From Plutella xylostella (lineage: Eukaryota > Arthropoda > Insecta > Lepidoptera > Plutellidae): DNA of 64,000 nucleotides. The DNA is taken from contig NC_063988.1 in the NCBI RefSeq assembly GCF_932276165.1, positions 4,092,001-4,156,000 of the forward strand, given 5' to 3'. Of this stretch, positions 22,304 to 36,242 are shown piece after piece. Position 1 is the first letter of the stretch. Each line of letters begins with the position of its first letter. Made by a program: the position numbers and the translations under genes. The notes beneath the pieces are model-generated. The model did no database searches and was not told the DNA's origin. It saw nothing but the letters and a program-made list of their open reading frames with translations.

Positions 22304-25300
22304 TCACCACATATCTTTGACTCTTTCCGCTGCTGGTATTTGTGGACGATACCTGTAAAATGTAAAAGCATGCAGTTAGTGAGAGAATTGAGTAGAACAA
22401 AACAATCAATGATCCTATTTATGTTAACTAGCAATAAAATATTTCATTTGATTTATTCGAGAATACTAACATGAATAACGACGCCTTTAAATTTATTAGC
22501 TACGAGGTGCTACGGGCTACGGCGTATGCTATCCCATGTCACTGCTACGCCGCGCCGTAGCCCATTTTCATTTTCCTATGATGACGTGGTCTTTCAATTT
22601 ATAGAGGTGTAAAAAACAAGCTTTTCCCGTGAGCTTTACCTAGCTTCAAAAGGTCTTTTGTGGGCATATTTTGATAAAAAATATCATAATATAATAAATA
22701 TCTGATGCGTGTTCGGAACTATAAATTAAGCTGTGAAGTTTCATTTTTCTGTTGGATAATTTTTGGGTGAAACATAATATTAGAAGGATAGGTGTCCTAT
22801 TTTTCTTTTTGAATGGTTCTTCCTTACATTTACCAATAGTTATTTACGTACCGGTAAGGAGGGATGGCGGTGGGCGAGGAGTGCGACATGCTGCCCGCTA
22901 GCGGAGACATCTTGATGCCCGACCCGGTGCCGTTTAGACTCGAACCGAAACTAGACGCTGAGTCCACTCTGAAATACAATACAATACTTATCATCAGGGA
23001 AACTAAGAAAATAGCTTTTCAGGAAATAACCCTCCAGTCTTGCAAGAGGTCTATTTTCTTCAGTAAATTATTATAGGTGCGTTTGCAACGAATGCACACT
23101 TATTAATGGTGACTATCACCAAATCAAATTTACAGTATCGTGCTCGCATCCATTATCCAGCTTAACTACTTATTCTGTACCTTATGATTTCATCCTGATA
23201 GAATTTGTTGAACCATCTTCAATACCAAAGGAAATAAAAATGAAAGTATTAGCTATTGCTATATGCTGCATTCTCAAATACCTGTCGATCTGCCTCCGGA
23301 ACAGCGGGTACCGCCAGGGCGAGTTGGGCTTCCTCTCGGGCTGGAAGGCGGGGTTATCGCGACCGCGCTCGCGCTCGTTCACCACCGACATGGACACGTG
23401 ACCGTCGTCCTTTGTTTTAGATGACAGTCTCCTGCGGGCGCAAGGGTTTTAGAGTTAAACTTAATTAACTAGCTCCGTTAATTAAAAAGTTTTGCCTTTT
23501 TTCAAAAGCGTTTTTTGAAAAATTTACAAATGGCTATAATATTTATCGTGCTAATTCCAATTCTTTGACTAAAGGAACAGAAAGGATAAAGAGTCTAGAA
23601 GATAATTTAATTTTTACCAGTTTTAACTAGATTTTATGATATTGTTCTCATATTCAAATAAATAAATATTTATTCTAGGTTCATTATGTGAATTTATTAT
23701 AAAATTATAAATTGTTCTTCAATTTAAGAACCAGAGCCAAAGCAAGCCTTGCAAGAGCACTGGTGGCCACTATATTACAACTACAGGATGTTTAGTCCAG
23801 AACACGTTAACTCCATCGATCACTAGGCCTCGACTCACAGGGTGTATTGCATAGTTACCTCAGTATCCGGGACAGTGCGGCCACGTGAAGTCTATTCTAC
23901 AGGGTGTATCGTATAGTTACCTCAGTATCCGGGACGGCAGCGAGGGCTGCGTCTGCGGGCGCGCGCGCTGCCGGCTGTCCACGATGAGCACGTGTCTGTC
24001 GTACGGAGTGTCGTAGTCCACCTCCAGAACCGTAGAGAACCGATGCGGCCACGTGAGGTCTAATCTACAGGGTGTATTGTATAGTTACCTCAGTATCCGG
24101 GACGGCAGCGAGGGCTGCGTCTGCGGGCGCGCGCGCTGCCGGCTGTCCACGATGAGCACGTGTCGGTCGTACGGAGTGTCGTAGTCCACCTCCAGAACCG
24201 TAGAGAACCGATGCGGCCACGTGAGGTCTAATCTACAGGGTGTATTGTATAGTTACCTCAGTATCCGGGACGGCAGCGAGGGCTGCGTCTGCGGGCGCGC
24301 GCGCTGCCGGCTGTCCACGATGAGCACGTGTCGGTCGTACGGAGTGTCGTAGTCCACCTCCAGAACGGTCGAGAACCGGTGCGGCCATGTGAGGTCCAGC
24401 GCCGCGATCACTAGCCCCACGAACACGCATGTGCAACCTGGGGAGAGTTGGAATTGGTTTTATGGTTAAGAGGTTAAGGTTTGGTGTAACGGTTGAGAGG
24501 TTAAATATTAAGCTGCTCTTACGGAAGAATTTCAGCTACAGCGGCCAGTCTCATTGAGCTGTCTACGCAAGAGTAGATCATAAGATTATATTGCGCAAGT
24601 ATGTGCGCAGTACACAGAACTCTGTTGAATCACTCTCATAAGTCTCATAACTTTACTCATTGACTTCAAGCCAATATGGACAAATTATATGAATCATTGA
24701 AAATCTAACCAACGTTAACAACAAAGGGCAATATTTAACTATTCAGTAATTTACTGATCGCTAGGTTGCAATTATGTCGTCGAAATTTTATGCAAAATCA
24801 TTGTTGAGATGCCGTAAGCAGCTGTTTTCTATAGGCTGACGATGATTAGTCACAGCCGCGCTATAATAGTAGTTTGGAAATCCAAATGTAGTACAATACC
24901 AAAGAAGCCTATAAGCACTTTAATAATTGGACACTAAAATGTCACAAAGCTTTAGCAGCGGCTTTTGTGATGCCCAAAAAGGTGACCGTTCCTTAATAAC
25001 GGAAAATCCACCCACGATGTCATTAAATGGCTAACCTACATAGGACCGAGTTTACAATGAAGCAATCGTATAAAAAATCTCAGAAGATCCGGGACGTAAT
25101 TAAGTAGGTATGACATGGATTTAAATCAAGGTTTTTGGTTTGATATTAAGTATATCCTGTTCAGTAATTGATGTTTAGGTACACGAATGTTTTTTTGGTG
25201 GATTTAACTTTTAGTACCTACGACATTAAACAACGTATTTTCCAGTCATTTTCCAGAATACAAATTGAGTTTGTGATTGTAATTATTCAATACGAGTACA

Positions 25301-28300
25301 AAAGCTCAAAGTACCTGGCATAAGATAATTATGTCTTGAGGGTACTTGGTAGGTCCTTCACAAGCAATTAAATAAGTACCTTCAAATGATTCAATACGTT
25401 TTTATATTATGTTTCACAAACAAGGCGACGACTTAAATATTTACCAAACATATTAAAAAGTTACCTGAAATGAGTACAAGCCAAAAGCACCACCCTAATG
25501 AGAAGAACAGCATCGACCCGTCAAGTCTTACGACCAGCGGCACGTGAGGCAGCGACGCCCAGTACCCGCCAGCCGCCGCGCACAGGGTCACCCCGAGGAA
25601 CGCCATGGAGTATGCGCCGTAGCGGGGAACCACCACTAGAAGCAAGTTCATCAGCAGCCAGAGAGCCAGCGCAGCCCTGCAGAAAAAAAATAAACTGTCA
25701 GATTCAAATTTGGAAACGTAAGTTCGATAAGTTTACTTTTTCAAATAAAACATCATATTCAAATTTCGAAAGGTAAGTTCGATGAGTTTTCTTTTTCAAA
25801 TGAAGTAACGTTAATTCGTGTTCTTTCGTGCTATATGGCCAGTATTACTGCCCAATTTGTTGTTTTAATAGGTTGTGTGATTACTGGGTTAATTCTGCCG
25901 AATATAAAATACAAGGTAACTGTTTTTTTTTGCAATCTTACGTCAGTTACGTCGATGATGATAGCCAAAGATTGTGTTTAATTAATATCATCGTTACAAG
26001 ACCGTGACATTATAAACTACCTATGTACACGATATCTTTGAGCATAACAAATTCAGGTGGGTAATGTATCAAACTTGTAACTAATGTCCAATACATATAA
26101 TCTATAGGTAAATTTCAATTTGAATATTAAAGTACACAACATATCACATTTTGTTTGTGCAATATGTTGTTGTTCACACATGCGAGAGAGGCCAAGATCA
26201 AGGAATGCCATTAAAATTTAACGGACAAGGTGAAGCGTTTGCTAAAACAGTTTCCTCGTCAAGGTACTAGGAATGTATAGAGCAAAACAAACCACAGCAG
26301 CGTGGAGGTGGCATATCCGGCGGCGCGGTACTTGGCACCCCACTCGAAGCCCTCGTGCTGGACGGCAAAGTGCTCAGCCACAGACAGCACGGGGTAGGGC
26401 AGGCCGCGGCCCAGCCCCGCGCGGTACCACTCCTGGATCCCCCCCGCCTCCTCCCACCGGAACTGCTCGTTGTAGTCCACCCCGGGGTCCGCCGTCGAGC
26501 TGTTGCCCCACGACAGCGCTGTCGAAAAAAAAGTTTAATACAAATCATTCACCGTGACGGACAAGGCGACGCGTCACAGATGACATCCGCAGGAAGTGGA
26601 TTGCGCGAATTGGCGGGGAAATTGCACACAAGTATGTAAGACGTAACAGTGTTTTGTAATGTGTGAATTAAGGTTTTACTAAAAAAAAACACTGAAAAGT
26701 GTCAGGTAAAAGTAGTGACCATAATGATGGTCCAATTCAACTAACTAAAGTAAGTACATTGTTTAGCAGATACATAAGGCTCTCGTGGTTATTGTTGTTG
26801 TTAAAGGAGCAAGCTTACTTCTATGGGAGCAAGACATCGGGTAACGTCCCCTGATGCTGATGTTTTGCCCGATGTCCAGCGATATTTATTTCCCATACTC
26901 GATCCTCAGCTTAACGCCCTCAGTAGTCATTACCAGTAAGCGTGACGTTGACATGCCCGAGGCCGACGTGCACGGCGAGCCAGCAGTCGAGCCGCTCGGC
27001 GGAGTAGGCGCGGTAGGCGGCGCGGGACACGCGCGCGCCCGCCACGTGCCACGACGACCCGTGCTTACACACTGGAATGGGAGATGGATTGTTAGTACAA
27101 CTTTACACATCGTTCCTAAAATTACGATCAAAGCCCGCCTTGGAGTGTGATAGATTTTTTAATGACTTCAGCTGAGCTTTAGTTTTCTGTATGTCACTTC
27201 AGCTGAAGTGGAGTTGGGCACCTGGCAAGGCGAGAAGACGGTAGATGGATCAAAGCAGTGTCGGAGTGGTGGTCAAGGAAAGGGTGATTAGTCAGTAGAC
27301 CACAAACCCGTTGGTCTGGTGATATTAGAAAAGTGGCTATATCAAAGAGGAGTGCGGCACAGAACGGTGGAACTTGGCGAAACATGAATGTGGTCTACAT
27401 CAATAAAGAACGGATTAGAACGGATTGCAGTAGGCTAAAGATGATGATGATGACTCGGATGCTGGAGTTATTTGTTGGTAAATACTGAACAGACAGCGAA
27501 AAAAAGATCTTCCTATCAAAGTGTCTTGCTTCTCGGATATCATTTGACAGACGAATAATTTCGGTCAATGGCAGCTGGTTTCTCCACTTGAGCGGTCACC
27601 CGAAAACAATGGTCGGAGTTTCTTACGAAAATTTGCGCTTTTTGCAAAATATTTAATAGATGTAATTGGCGAAGTAACAGTTAATTTGATTTCTTTATCA
27701 GTACTCCGGAGTAACAGAAGTTCTGAGTTTGTAAGGTCGATGGAAATATTAATGGCTGCTGACCGGTAATTGATAGCTGACCTCTATGTGTTTGAAATAT
27801 TAAATATACATAAAAAATATTGTGATATATTACTGAGCTCGAATATTTTATCATGTGTAAATTTTAATGTTAACCTACGACCTGCTTACGACCCATTGAC
27901 ATAATACACCACATGTAATCTCGACAAACTCGTATAAAATGCAATTTTAAAAGCTATTAACTATCCATTTACCTATGTATGTTATCTAAATAAGAAAAAG
28001 TGGTAGTATGGCAAGATGTAGGTGAAAATATACTTGATTGGTATTGTACCTAATAGCTGCTAATTAAATAGTGTATTTATTTTTGTTTAAAATCCTATAA
28101 CTTCCATTTTTATTATAGGTAATATGTAGAGGTCGTGAGAACGACAAGGGAGTCAGCTGGTAGTTCTGGTATTAATCCTACAAATTAACTGTTAATATCT
28201 TTGTTAATTAGTTTGGTAGTAATTTCATTAAAGTTTTCGCCATAAATTACGTCAATTATGTCATTAAATACAGTATGATCGAATAATAAAACGTGGCTCC

Positions 28301-29020
28301 GGCATGCAAGGCCGATCGGTCACGCACGATCTCCTCGTAATCCGTTCTTTATTGACAGACTGGGAAGCGGAAAATAAAGGAAACCTCCATGACAAATAAA
28401 TCCAATATTGGATGTAGAAAGTTTGTTTTATGGTTATTTGTGAAATGAAGTGCAACTTACCGAGTATAACGGTGCCGACGAACAGGCTGAGCGTGACTAT
28501 GGTGAACGTTGAGAACCTCTGAAAAGTTGAAAGGACAACCGTTGAGATATTTGAGTGGATATATTGCAACATGATATTGTTATGTACTTGAAATTAATAA
28601 ACTATTGTTGTAAATTTAACAATTTATGTACTCTATTGTCTCTCGAAGTATGTTTAGGGACAATATAGCTAGTAAACTACATACAATAGAATTAACTTTT
28701 GAAATATATACGAACATTATAAGCTATGCCAACTCACGCAGCAGCGTTACAACACAAAAGTCTGCCTTGACCGGGATAAAATCCAGAATCATCGGCAAAA
28801 TATGGATTTTTAGTATACTCTTTTTGCAACATCCTGTATATTCAAAGAAACGAACCTCCTTCCTGATCCCCGGGAAGATGGCGAGGAAGGCGAGGTAGAT
28901 GGTGAGCGCGGCGAGCACGAGCGCGAGCGCGGGCACGTCCGCCGCCACCGCCGTGCGGTTGTGGTACGCGTACAGCGTCGGCCCGCCTTCCTCGCGGAAC
29001 GCGTCGAACCACCCCTTCAT
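22304..29020 (-). CDS. mol: Dual oxidase maturation factor (moladietz / DUOXA family), 9 coding exons
   Basis: Exons on the minus strand: 29020-28856, 28518-28461, 27071-26934, 26518-26293, 25676-25465, 24437-24257, 23431-23282, 22968-22852 and 22352-22304; 431 aa. DUOXA features appear in order: a first membrane span (residues 29-52), then IFPGIR; a second span with TLSLFVGTVIL; a long lumenal/extracellular loop with HVNVTLTG and GVDYNEQFRW, which match the family's INITLTG and IDYNEQF; then three more spans and a hydrophilic, Ser-rich cytosolic tail. DUOXA proteins escort dual oxidase out of the ER so it can make hydrogen peroxide at the cell surface (gut immunity, epithelium). The exon 4 donor at 26292/26291 was chosen because it restores phase and gives GYATSTLLW|AALALWLLMN. 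Exons 8 and 9 are less conserved and less certain. The start codon follows an acceptor, so 5' UTR exons lie upstream. Exon 6 is followed by a 168-bp tandem array. Confidence 0.9.
23837..24396. repeat. 168-bp tandem array containing the 3' part of mol exon 6
   Basis: Units begin at 'acagggtgtat' at 23837 (62 bp, internally deleted by about 106 bp), 23899 (168 bp), 24067 (168 bp) and 24235 (the unit joined to the real exon). Each full unit has 140 bp of exon 6 coding sequence plus 28 bp of intron. Each unit, including the short one, keeps the exon's 5' splice site (CTGAG|GTAACTATAC on the minus strand). The two complete extra copies differ from each other at only a few positions. Confidence 0.92.
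27195..27458 (+). mobile_element. Degenerate RTE-like LINE 3' fragment
   Basis: In shifting frames this stretch resembles the C-terminal part of RTE-type reverse transcriptases: words close to GHLARR, DGRW and TRWSGDIRK, then a short 3' end closing with a GAT run at about 27441-27454. Multiple stops and frameshifts show it is dead. It lies in mol intron 2. Confidence 0.5.
28811..28850. repeat. Fragment of a small foldback repeat in mol intron 1
   Basis: The segment 'agtatactctttttgcaac' followed by 'atcctgta' matches one arm of the foldback element at 40435-40530. It ends next to the exon 1 donor. Confidence 0.5.
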
Positions 29021-29839
29021 CTCTCACCCAGCCTGGAATGGAACATTGGGGTGAGACTTTGTTGACATAGAATAGGAAAAACGAAGGGCCCTGTATAGCG
29101 CCTTGTGGAACACCGGGTAAAATTAGGACAATGAATGTGTTTAGCTTTTAGTAATTGTAAAAGAGGTACTAATGTATCCAATACTGTACAAGGTTTTTAA
29201 AAAGGGTATAGTACCGAACTATTTACTTACTACAAATAAGTTAAAATATTTAATGTTATTTTTCTTTTACCAAGTCGAAAGTTGGCTGGAAGAAATGGCT
29301 TTTAGGCGAGAAAAGTTACTGTTACCTTTTGAAAACTTATACCTACTTAGGAACTGTGAAAATAAAGTATTCAAAACATAGAACAATGCGGGTTCGGAAG
29401 TACTTCAAAGAGTACTCGCCTATTTAATAACTGATGCTAATTATCTGTAGCTCTTGACACAAATAGTGGCTCATGACACTCATAAGTGGCAGTGGCACTA
29501 ATGAGGTCCCACCTATTATTATTATGCACTAACCATTAACAAGTAGCTTTACTGAAAAGGGATCATAAAACAGGTTCTGAACAGGTTATGTGTACCTTCA
29601 TAAATTTCGATTGCCATGTTATTGGCAGCTACAATAAATCAGATTAGAATATCGATATATAAATCGATGTCTATAACTTTGAAGTTTAAGTATATCTTGG
29701 ATAAAGTAATAAAGTTATAGATCGTGATCAGACAATGCCAATATAAGCATACGGTCTTACCCTACCCCAATATTTTTCATGCAGCCATAAATATTTTAGT
29801 TTCCTCTAATCTTTTATCTTGTATTCTTATTTTATTCAG

Positions 29840-29936
29840 TTTCGGTGGATTGAGGAAAACCGGGGACAGGATAGTGGCACTCCATGTGGGAATCCTCTGC
29901 CAAACAGTGGTCGTATATTAGCTGATGATGATATTG
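29840..29936 (+). repeat. RTE-type repeat 3' end ending in GATGATGAT
   Basis: The run 'gaatcctctgccaaacagtgg' region followed by a short spacer and 'ctgatgatgat' resembles the common lepidopteran RTE 3' terminus (cagcagtgg ... ggctgatgatgatg). It is short and diverged. Confidence 0.45.
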
Positions 29937-32900
29937 TTGATTATTATCAATATTTTGCAGTTGTTTATCCCCTCATCCAACATTGCCTTATTCCATAGGT
30001 GAATTTTTATTCCCCTTTTTATGTATACTGTAGCTCTTCTTTAAAAAGCCTGCCTAGCAGCATATCAAATAATATTAGTTTTATACTTGTAATTTTCGTA
30101 CAAAGCACTGAGCAACCATCGCCATTGCATTGGGAGAGCCGGGCTGAATGCTAGGTCGTTCCCACGCAACCGTCGCCCCGAGTGAAACGTCGTCGATGGA
30201 GATAATGCTATTCAGTTTCGTGAATCCAGTATCTCGGCTCGTGTCCGGAATGCAGTTTCGAAATTCAAAATGCAGTAAGCGGCCGAGCCTTCGGGAAACG
30301 GATGTAGATAGAGCAGCCTCGGCCATATCGCGCCATATTTCAAACCGCCTGCAGCCTCGAGCTGCATGCTCTTGTGTAACGCTATAATGATATTGTAATA
30401 ATAATTTGTTCAGCATAGAAGTGAGACTATGGTATTATTATGAAGTGTAATCTAATGATTTGTTTCTAAATTATAATGAACACTAGGTCCCCTGTTCTTA
30501 TTGGGATAGTACCAGCATAATTAATCTGATAAAATTTGCAAGGATGAGTAGTTAAAAGATCAATATAATCTTAGATTCTTATGCAGAACTGCAACCATTG
30601 ATATACTCGTAATTATGTAGATAAATAGGTACTATTATAATCCGACAGAATTAATGCAGTGCATGTAGTGTTTACATAGCCATAAAAGACTGACCTTAAA
30701 GTTATGGTTGAACGTTCTTGACATGAATAGTAACAGCGGAAGTGAGTTCAGCCACGAGGTTGGAAGGTAACCGGAAGAAGAAAATAACTAGTCTCCTACC
30801 AAAGAGGCTGTAAAAAGTTAAGAATCTATACGAGAAAAAAAGGCCACGTTGTAATGCAACCTTCATAGAAGGCAACCAGTTACTGGCAGCCTAGAAAGAA
30901 AAAGAAAAAGGATGAAAATTAATGGTAAGTACCTAATCTGCCATCCACCAATGGAGCGTAAAAAATATAATAATAATAAAACACAACGCAACCAGGGTTC
31001 TGTACCCAGTCAACAAAGAAGAAGTGAACAATATTTTTTGAACAGAAACTAATTCAGCTTATTTTCTGTCCGATCTCCGTAACTTAATATACTTTTCATG
31101 AGACACCGTAGCATAAGGGTTCAACTCAAAAATCAGAGGATTGGTCACAAAGAAACCCAACCCACTGAATTTTCAGTTCTGCCGTTGTACCCCTATATTA
31201 CATAGGGAGCGCTAAGTACGGGTTTAAGTAGTGCTAGGTAGCATTTACTCGTATCGTAGATGGTAAAGCAGGTTTGACCAGATATTCCTGATCGTGGAAA
31301 GAGATGCTGCACCCCATCTCGTCGGTCAGTGTAAGGTCACGGACGGCCACTCCCGAGGTCTCTCGTATGTGAATCATTTATCATCGCACAGACCAGAATA
31401 ATGATGAGCTGTGTTTAAGTTTTAATGTGAATTTTATGCAGAGCCGCACTTGTTATAGAGATGAACCGCCCAACCGATGTAAATTTTATATTATTTATTA
31501 TAAATTATTACTTACATAAAATCATACCTATAGTTTAACTTAAAAGAGTATCTAAATAAGTTTACTTTCGGAAATAGGTTACTAGGAAATAGGTAGGAGA
31601 TATTACCTAAGGTAAGAAAACACTACTAAACTCTTTCACAAAAGCATTTTGTGGTAGGAGTACGGTCCTTCAGTCTCCTTAAACAATCCGTTAACCTAAC
31701 CAGTGGACCTATATGAGAAGAAATGCAAGTTTAACTAAAAATATAGGTATAAATATAGGTGCTGTAGTTTAATTTTACTCGGTGGTGCTAGTGTTGCTAA
31801 GAGACGTGACGCTACAAAGTTATAGGCTGGTGGTGGTGAGCAATATATAAACACAAGTTATTTGTAATTGCCACTATTACCTTGTAAATACTGAATGCAA
31901 CATCAAGTATAAGTATCTTTAATCATTATCCTTGTGTTTTGAACGTCTGAACGAGTATAATATTCTTTAACCGTGTCTACATATTAATATACAAGTATAT
32001 ACGTACACAGGTATAATAAGTACTTGTAGTATTTGTTAAGACCTTTAATTATTCGTTCTTTAATCATTTAATACGATAACGAAATAATAACATTCGTCTC
32101 AAATCTTTGTGCAAACAAGCAATTAAGCAAATAATGACTTAATGAAACCAAAATCATAAAAACTGAAGCATTTATGAAACCAGTTTCATTAAATTTAATT
32201 TGATGCATAAAAAGTCCAATGGTGCTCATTAATTGGCCGTCTTTGGAGGAAATAAGAAGGCTTTGTACTTCACGTTATGGTCATGTCCTCAAGCAAAGGG
32301 CATAGACCTCTAGCACGGTCGTGGCAAGTCGACGCCGTGGTCCTTACGTGAGCCTTGTCCCAACAGAGGTTCATTATTGTCACTGTGTCTGTTAAGTTGA
32401 TGTATATCAACTGAAAACGATTCTTAATACACTAGTAATAAACTACACTTACGTATGAAAGATTTGCTATGTGGGACCGGCTTGGAACGCGACTTGAATA
32501 TCATTTATTCGACAGTGCGTCTAAAGTTAATGTACCAGATGTAATATCAGGTTACCTTTTAATACATAAGGCGACTAATGTAAAGTTTGGTCACTTTTAT
32601 TTATTCGGATATTTTCAAATCAGCTTCGAATTTAGCTTCGCTCCCCTTATACGCACTAATTACAAGCCCGTTACAAGCTCATTGCCATTGCTCAAATAAG
32701 TTACCTGCCTACATATCTTAAAAAGAAAAAATACAACTACATATAAACAGATGTATTACTTATGTACATTCAGATGTCGAAGTGTATTTTAATTAACATG
32801 AAATTAGCATGTGATCACGGAAGACTGAAGAGGTACTTAGATAATACTCTTCGTACATTAAGTAACCTTTGACACAGAAGAATATTGTGGGGTCAGACAC

Positions 32901-35900
32901 GCACTTGACCGGTTTTTGCATAATTATCTTCGAATTTAACTTTCTATGAATATTAATGTTAAACGCTATTATTTTAATAGAAGCACAAATAAATTATACT
33001 ATTAATTTCATGATTTTGGTACCTGTAGCCATTGACATCAATCCAAGTTGAAGTGCAACCAAATAGCTGCAAAATGCAGCGAGAACGATAAGTATCAGTA
33101 GAAGGGTACTCCAATATTTAGCAATCTTTATAACCATATTAAATTCAGTAAAACATCTGCTAGCGAAAACGATTTCAAGCTCCAATGACGCAATTTGTGC
33201 AGCTATCGGTGCATGTGAAGGTAACATTAGCCACATGTCAAGTTGTACGAAGGGCCGACCAGCTACTACTTGACAGCTGCTTCCTGTACTGTCTGAGCCA
33301 AGGAGAAGTGCATTAATGCAAATGAGACTATCAATACTAGGTAGGTAGTTTAGTTTCTTTGACATACATTTAACCGAATCTTTAGGTCATATCTTTGGCT
33401 ATTGACAGTTAGTAAGTACTTATGCGTACAATAAGTAAGAATATTTCCGCATAATTAAGAGCAAGGCGACAACTCACATTATGCAAGAAGAATGGGGAAG
33501 TTCCAGTAATGGCGGCCATGTGGATCCACTGTTTAAATTGACAATAATGCTCAGAACCTTGCAGCATACTCATGGTCAGTTACATAGTTCGTATTTATGT
33601 AAGGTAAATAGAAATCGCAAAGTAAATAAGGGAAATGTGGAAAGAAGCTGCCGAGTTGGTAAGATCGTGCGGTTAAATTACAGTTGATGTAATAATAGAA
33701 TACCTAACAAGGTTCGATATTTTAAGTTGGTGGTTGGATTAATACCCAGTATGTTATACGTAATAATTTGTTGTATTTCAGGCATTTATTACTACTACTA
33801 GTACAGTACACGGAGATAGGAAGATTATCAGGAAAAGTGTTTCAAATGAGTAAACTGGTCTTTATAATTTGAGATAAGTTTAAAAATTATACACATAAAG
33901 GTAGGCATTCGGCCAGATGTAGATATGAAACAAAAACCAGTTTCCAAGTAAGGAGTGGATAAACTACCCGTACTTGTAGAATCCCACGGTCATCTGACGC
34001 CAAATATTTACGTATTTGCTTAATAATACTGCAGTTGACACAAAATATAGTTTGAATCGTCAAAAAATCACATTTAATTTACTTCGAATAGGGTAAACAC
34101 GGCGCCAGTCTGGAGGTAAATTATATTATTGTCCTTAAAAACAGTTTTCCATTTAAACCAAATGAGGTGTAGCCAATTTTAATGTTCTGTAGACCTTGTG
34201 GAGGGAAGGAGGGATGTCGATAATAAAACTGATTAACATGAAGCCTTAATAACCACGTTCTAATGACCAATAGTTGCTTTATACCTGAAGCCAATTTATT
34301 ACGTCTTTTATATGTTATTTATATTATGATGGTCGACACGGTAGTTATTTATATGATTTCATATCTATTTTAATAGAAAATCTTTAAAATGAAGAATAAG
34401 CTCGGATCATTAAGATTTACTTAACACCTTTTGAATATATCATTAACGCTACTAATGCAAATTAAATTACGCAACTCACGTAATATACTTACGAGGAAAT
34501 TATATATATTTGTTTATAGATAGGTATTATTTAGAAGTAAGAGGCTTAATCATAGAACTCTATTGATAGACAAGCACTGATAGAGAAAGTAATTTAAAGA
34601 CGTGTGAAAATGTCGAATGTACAAATATATGCCGGCGACGACGCCTTGTTTGTCACATTGTTACAGTGACGAGTGTGACGACACAGGAAACACGGAGCCG
34701 ACGACGTGACGTGACGACGACACGCGACACGACCGCCCTCTGACAGAATTTGGTGATAATTAGAACGAATGCTTATGTGATCTCGTCTAACAAGATGTAG
34801 TGGTTGGTAACACGCAGGTACATGGTACATACCACATACAACCTTGATTATGTAATCATAATTATATGGTGTACTTGTGTGGTATTCCATATACCAACTA
34901 CCTAACTCATGGGTAATATTAATTTAATACCCATTATCATAGATCCGACAGCTTAAACGCCTAAATCTAATCAGTCTTCATAATTTAAGCTTCATTAGAA
35001 GCTGCAATAAGTGCTTAATCTTAATCATTTATTAAAATAGTTTCCGCGTGGGTTTAGCTTGACCACACTGAACCACACTACGCCTACGGTGTGGTTACGA
35101 TTGGACAGCTGTCAAAAAGTAAATAATGATTGCATTTTAACTTCAGAATCCGCCCAAAGCATGTTCACTCAAAAAATAATGGTAAAGTTCCTATGCGGTC
35201 AACGTTCCGTACAAAAAAAAAACAAATTAATGTTTCGAAATAATGAATTACTCTACAGTGTCGCGATGCTATTAGACTCGGTAAAAAGTATGATGAATTT
35301 GACACATCTCATTCAATCATGTCTCGGAGGATCTTTTTGCAATGTTAATTAAGTTTTTCAACAGCTCTTTCTTATAGTAGGTACCTTAATTTGTTTGAGG
35401 TTTGTAGTAGAGATATTAGATAATACTTTTCTGAAAAAAATATGAGATATTTTTATGAACAATATTTTTTATGTATAATTAATTAATTATTCAACTATCG
35501 ATGATATATGAGATCATGTAAGTATTTTTTGTCGGTATGACTATAACTATATGTATAAGAATATCAAAATGTAACGCTTTTTAAGCGACTTCGAAAAAAG
35601 GCTTCTCAATTCGCCCAAAGGTTGCCGTAAGTATACATATACCTAGATAACTTTAGTGGTAATCACACCTATTTTACTATTTCAACAAAAACTAATACAT
35701 ATACTGCTTAAGGGGTGTTTACAACCATTACCTCTAAAATTACAATATTGTCATGTAGGTTAATTCTTTCATTTTCCATTCCTACAAAGTCGGTTGACAA
35801 TGAATTTTCAATACGAACCGACGTGTTATTGAACACCGGCATATCGGTATCAGGTGTCTCGCTCCAGCGGGCCGGCCGAGGCTGCTCTCGTTACATAACT

Positions 35901-36122
35901 GGTGTGAGTCGACAAACTTGACCTTGCAGCCTTCGCCCAGCGCTACGTCATACCCACTGTGATCTATCAGTTATGCCCACAGTTTGAGATCATGTGATAT
36001 CCGCGCGGAGCTTCTACGGGTAAAAACTAGCAGTTGAGCAATAAGTGGTTCGAGGTTTGTTTGTTTTTAATTGTTGACGTTAAGGGTGAACAATGAACAT
36101 GCCTACCATTACCATATTCTTA

Positions 36123-36242
36123 TCCTAATCCTATCCTAACTTAGTCTTGGTCTAGAGCCTGAGAAATAACATAGGCTACTATTTATAGCGGAATTCCTTA
36201 AGAAAACTTTTAAGGCGAAGTGAAGCTCGCGGGAACAGCTAG
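36123..36242 (+). repeat. Short interspersed repeat ending CGCGGGAACAGCTAG (Helitron-like or LINE tail)
   Basis: It begins near 'tcctaatcctatcctaac' and ends 'gctcgcgggaacagctag' followed by T. A TC start, CTAG end and AT-type target would fit a non-autonomous Helitron, but no clear terminal hairpin could be drawn and a LINE tail is possible. Confidence 0.35.

Noticed and set aside
23899..24234. The repeated mol exon 6 copies as mutually exclusive alternative exons
   Set aside because: Joining exon 5 (one leftover base) to the acceptor-like CTGTAG of a copy gives an immediate stop, and read-through from the real exon also stops at once. Only an implausible 24-nt intron would keep the frame.
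26268..26292. A longer mol exon 4 ending at a GTACCT donor at 26267/26266
   Set aside because: It leaves the wrong phase for exon 5. The donor after TGCTGTG at 26293 restores phase and matches the DUOXA family spacing of the third membrane span.
26267..26639. Arg/Pro-rich open frames overlapping mol exon 4
   Set aside because: Shadow frames of the GC-rich mol coding exon.
30081..30416. 111-codon minus-strand open frame in a GC-richer block
   Set aside because: Both strands are open, the peptide resembles nothing I know and there are no obvious splice partners. Kept only as a compositional remark.
32994..33365. 123-codon minus-strand frame with a hydrophobic segment, possible receptor fragment
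   Set aside because: No motif of gustatory, odorant or other receptors could be matched, composition is AT-rich like the surroundings, and there are no supporting neighbouring exons.
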